Of a stretch of DNA of 64,000 bases, positions 62,255 through 64,000 are shown piece after piece. The notes beneath the pieces were generated by a model. The model did not search any database and was not told the DNA's origin. It saw nothing but the letters and a program-made list of their open reading frames with translations. Within the stretch, counting starts at the first letter, position 1; the number at the start of each line of letters is the position of its first letter. Source of the stretch: Falsihalocynthiibacter sp042445055 (lineage in GTDB: Bacteria > Pseudomonadota > Alphaproteobacteria > Rhodobacterales > Rhodobacteraceae); NCBI RefSeq assembly GCF_042445055.1, contig NZ_CP170339.1:558001-622000 (forward strand), in the 5' to 3' direction. Both the position numbers and the translations under genes were made by a program.

Positions 62255-63352
62255 TTATGTATTGAAAAGGAAGTGCATTACATCGCCATCTTTCACAGCG
62301 TATGATTTGCCTTCTGCGCGCATTTTGCCAGCCTCTTTGGCGCCTGCTTCACCACCGAGCGCAACATAGTCGTCATAGGCGATTGTTTCGGCGCGTATGA
62401 AACCTTTTTCAAAATCACCATGGATAACGCCCGCCGCTTGTGGTGCAAGCGCACCCGCGGGGAAGGTCCATGCGCGGGCCTCTTTGGGGCCAACGGTAAA
62501 GTATGTCTTGAGATCAAGAAGCGTATAGCCTGCACGGATCAAGCGATCCAAACCAGCCTCTTCGAGACCCATCTCGCCGAGGAACATTTCCGCTTCTTCG
62601 TTGTCGAGCTGGCTGATCTCTTCTTCGATTGCGGCTGAGATAACGACTGTTGCTGCCCCTTGCTTAGCTGCCATTTCCTCAACTTGGGCCGAGAACTCAT
62701 TGCCGTTTGCGGCGGCTTCTTCTTCGACGTTGCAAACGTACAGGATCGGCTTGGTTGTGAGGAGTTGAAGGAGCGACCATGCGCGCGCATCGTCTTCGTC
62801 AACTTCTACAGAGCGTGCTGGCTTGCCGTCTTCGAGTGCTGCGAGGGCGGCCTTAAGAAGACGTTCCTGTTGAACAGCCTCTTTGTCGCCGCCGCGCACC
62901 TTGCGAGTTAGGCCCTGAAGGCGCTTCTCAATGCTTTCCATATCGGCGAGCATCAACTCGGTTTCGATTGTCTCGGCGTCTTGAACCGGATCTACGCGGC
63001 CATCAACGTGCGTGATGTCGTCGTTCTCAAAGCAACGCAGCACATGGGCGATCGCGTCACATTCACGGATATTGGCCAGGAACTGATTGCCGAGGCCCTC
63101 GCCCTTGGAGGCACCTTTCACAAGGCCAGCAATATCCACAAAGGTCATGCGCGTTGGGATGATCTGTTTGGAGCTTGCGATTTTGGCAAGATTGTCGAGG
63201 CGTGCATCCGGAACGGCCACTTCGCCAACGTTTGGCTCAATGGTGCAGAACGGGAAGTTCGCGGCCTGCGCCGCTGCGGTTTTGGTCAACGCGTTAAACA
63301 AGGTCGATTTGCCGACATTCGGCATTCCGACGATACCCATTTTGAAACCCAT
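62255..63352 (-). CDS. ychF: Redox-regulated ATPase YchF
   Basis: 365-residue OBG-family P-loop NTPase that hydrolyses ATP and binds the ribosome. G1 GMPNVGKSTLFNAL, G3 DIAGLVKGAS, altered G4 (NVEEEAA), C-terminal TGS domain (TYFTVGPKEARAWTFPAG). ATG 63352 with GGAGTG. Converges with the zinc cluster. Confidence 0.95.
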   Translation of the reverse strand: MGFKMGIVGMPNVGKSTLFNALTKTAAAQAANFPFCTIEPNVGEVAVPDARLDNLAKIASSKQIIPTRMTFVDIAGLVKGASKGEGLGNQFLANIRECDAIAHVLRCFENDDITHVDGRVDPVQDAETIETELMLADMESIEKRLQGLTRKVRGGDKEAVQQERLLKAALAALEDGKPARSVEVDEDDARAWSLLQLLTTKPILYVCNVEEEAAANGNEFSAQVEEMAAKQGAATVVISAAIEEEISQLDNEEAEMFLGEMGLEEAGLDRLIRAGYTLLDLKTYFTVGPKEARAWTFPAGALAPQAAGVIHGDFEKGFIRAETIAYDDYVALGGEAGAKEAGKMRAEGKSYAVKDGDVMHFLFNT

Positions 63353-63495
63353 GACACACTCCAATAGCTGATAATGGAGGGCATGTAGGGGGCATGTGGG
63401 GGCAACGTCAAGCGGGGCATTGATTTCCGACCCATTTTACAGCAAACCATGGGCGTAAATGCGCCCTGACGGGTGTAACCAGATTGGGATTGGCT

Positions 63496-64000
63496 ATGAC
63501 ACGGATCGACGACAAATTTGCAGAACTCAAAGCCTCGGGCAAAAAGGCATTTGTTACATACGTAATGGCGGGCGATCCGAACTACGCCGAGTCTCTGGAA
63601 ATCGTTAAGGGTCTGCCAGCGGCGGGTGTGGATATTATTGAGCTTGGATTGCCGTTCACCGACCCGATGGCCGATGGTACAACTATTCAGCTTGCAGGAC
63701 AGCGCGCGCTTGCCGAGGGAATGACTCTTAAACGCACGCTAGAACTCGCTGCTGAGTTTCGCCAAACAGATGATACAACCCCAATCGTTTTGATGGGCTA
63801 CTATAATCCGATCTATAGCTGCGGAGTTGAGCACTTTCTGGGACAAGCAAAGGCCGCTGGAATTGACGGCATGATCGTTGTGGATTTGCCACCTGAGGAA
63901 GACGAAGAGCTTTGTATTCCTGCACAGAGAGCCGGAATGAATTTTATCCGCCTCGCGACACCCACGACCGATAACAAGCGCCTGCCTAAGGTTCTGCAAA
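63496..64000 (+). CDS. trpA: Tryptophan synthase alpha chain, 5' part
   Basis: Begins MTRIDDKFAELKASGKKAFV and stays open to the right edge (about 168 of 265 residues). Catalytic Glu in IIELGLPFTDPMADG and Asp in GMIVVDLPPEED are visible. It cleaves indole-glycerol phosphate, passing indole to TrpB. The 3' end lies outside the window. No trp leader seen. Confidence 0.93.
   Translation, partial: MTRIDDKFAELKASGKKAFVTYVMAGDPNYAESLEIVKGLPAAGVDIIELGLPFTDPMADGTTIQLAGQRALAEGMTLKRTLELAAEFRQTDDTTPIVLMGYYNPIYSCGVEHFLGQAKAAGIDGMIVVDLPPEEDEELCIPAQRAGMNFIRLATPTTDNKRLPKVLQ

Overview
The window is a chromosomal segment of an alphaproteobacterium of the Rhodobacterales (Roseobacter-like). The signs are moderate GC with a roseobacter-style gene order (rpmH-rnpA-yidD ... 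yidC-MOSC-engB-argB; ffh ... rpsP-rimM-trmD-rplS-rpmE; a split FoF1 operon atpI-B-E-b'-b), an Aap/Bzt amino-acid ABC transporter, MipZ, an ATP12-type ATPase chaperone and a TRAP transporter. I saw no insertion sequence, prophage, CRISPR array or plasmid function. The genus cannot be fixed from the sequence alone.

Layout. 1-5.3 kb (+): the end of an ATP12 chaperone gene, then the polar amino-acid transporter aapJQMP with a hairpin after the binding-protein gene. 5.4-14.4 kb (-): a housekeeping cluster reading rpmH, rnpA, yidD, ttcA, an EAL/GGDEF protein, yidC, a MOSC protein, engB, argB, a sterol-desaturase-like hydroxylase and a SixA-like phosphatase. 14.7-18.3 kb (+): a tightly packed trio of TVP38-type membrane protein, flavin disulfide oxidoreductase and sensor kinase, followed by tRNA-Arg(ACG). 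18.5-22.9 kb: a GMC oxidoreductase, a small potassium-channel-like protein and a large glycosyltransferase.

23.0-31.7 kb is the main accessory locus. A divergent RpiR-family regulator faces a minus-strand operon: an N-formylglutamate amidohydrolase-like enzyme, TRAP dctQ-dctM-dctP, a glutamine-synthetase-like ligase, an aldehyde dehydrogenase and an iron alcohol dehydrogenase. Together the enzymes suggest uptake of an amino alcohol or amine, gamma-glutamylation, two oxidations and deglutamylation. The substrate is unknown.

31.7-40.7 kb (-): mipZ, then the translation and secretion cluster ffh, two GNAT acetyltransferases, chorismate mutase, rpsP, bluB, rimM, a sulfotransferase-like gene, trmD, a MAPEG protein, rplS and rpmE. 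40.9-46.8 kb: azoreductase with a divergent LysR regulator, a DMT exporter, an ArsR-type regulator with two palindromic boxes upstream, and the Fo genes of ATP synthase. 46.8-53.9 kb: surface polysaccharide genes (a chain-length/tyrosine-kinase protein, an O-antigen-ligase-like protein, two sugar epimerases, a lipoprotein and small secreted proteins), then tRNA-Ser(GCT).

54.4-64.0 kb: a VOC protein with a divergent LysR regulator, an arsenic resistance operon (arsR-acr3-arsC-arsH), a zinc locus (zur, a His-rich ZrgA-like protein, an ABC ATPase and permease, a DUF3299 protein), ychF, and the 5' part of trpA, cut by the window end.
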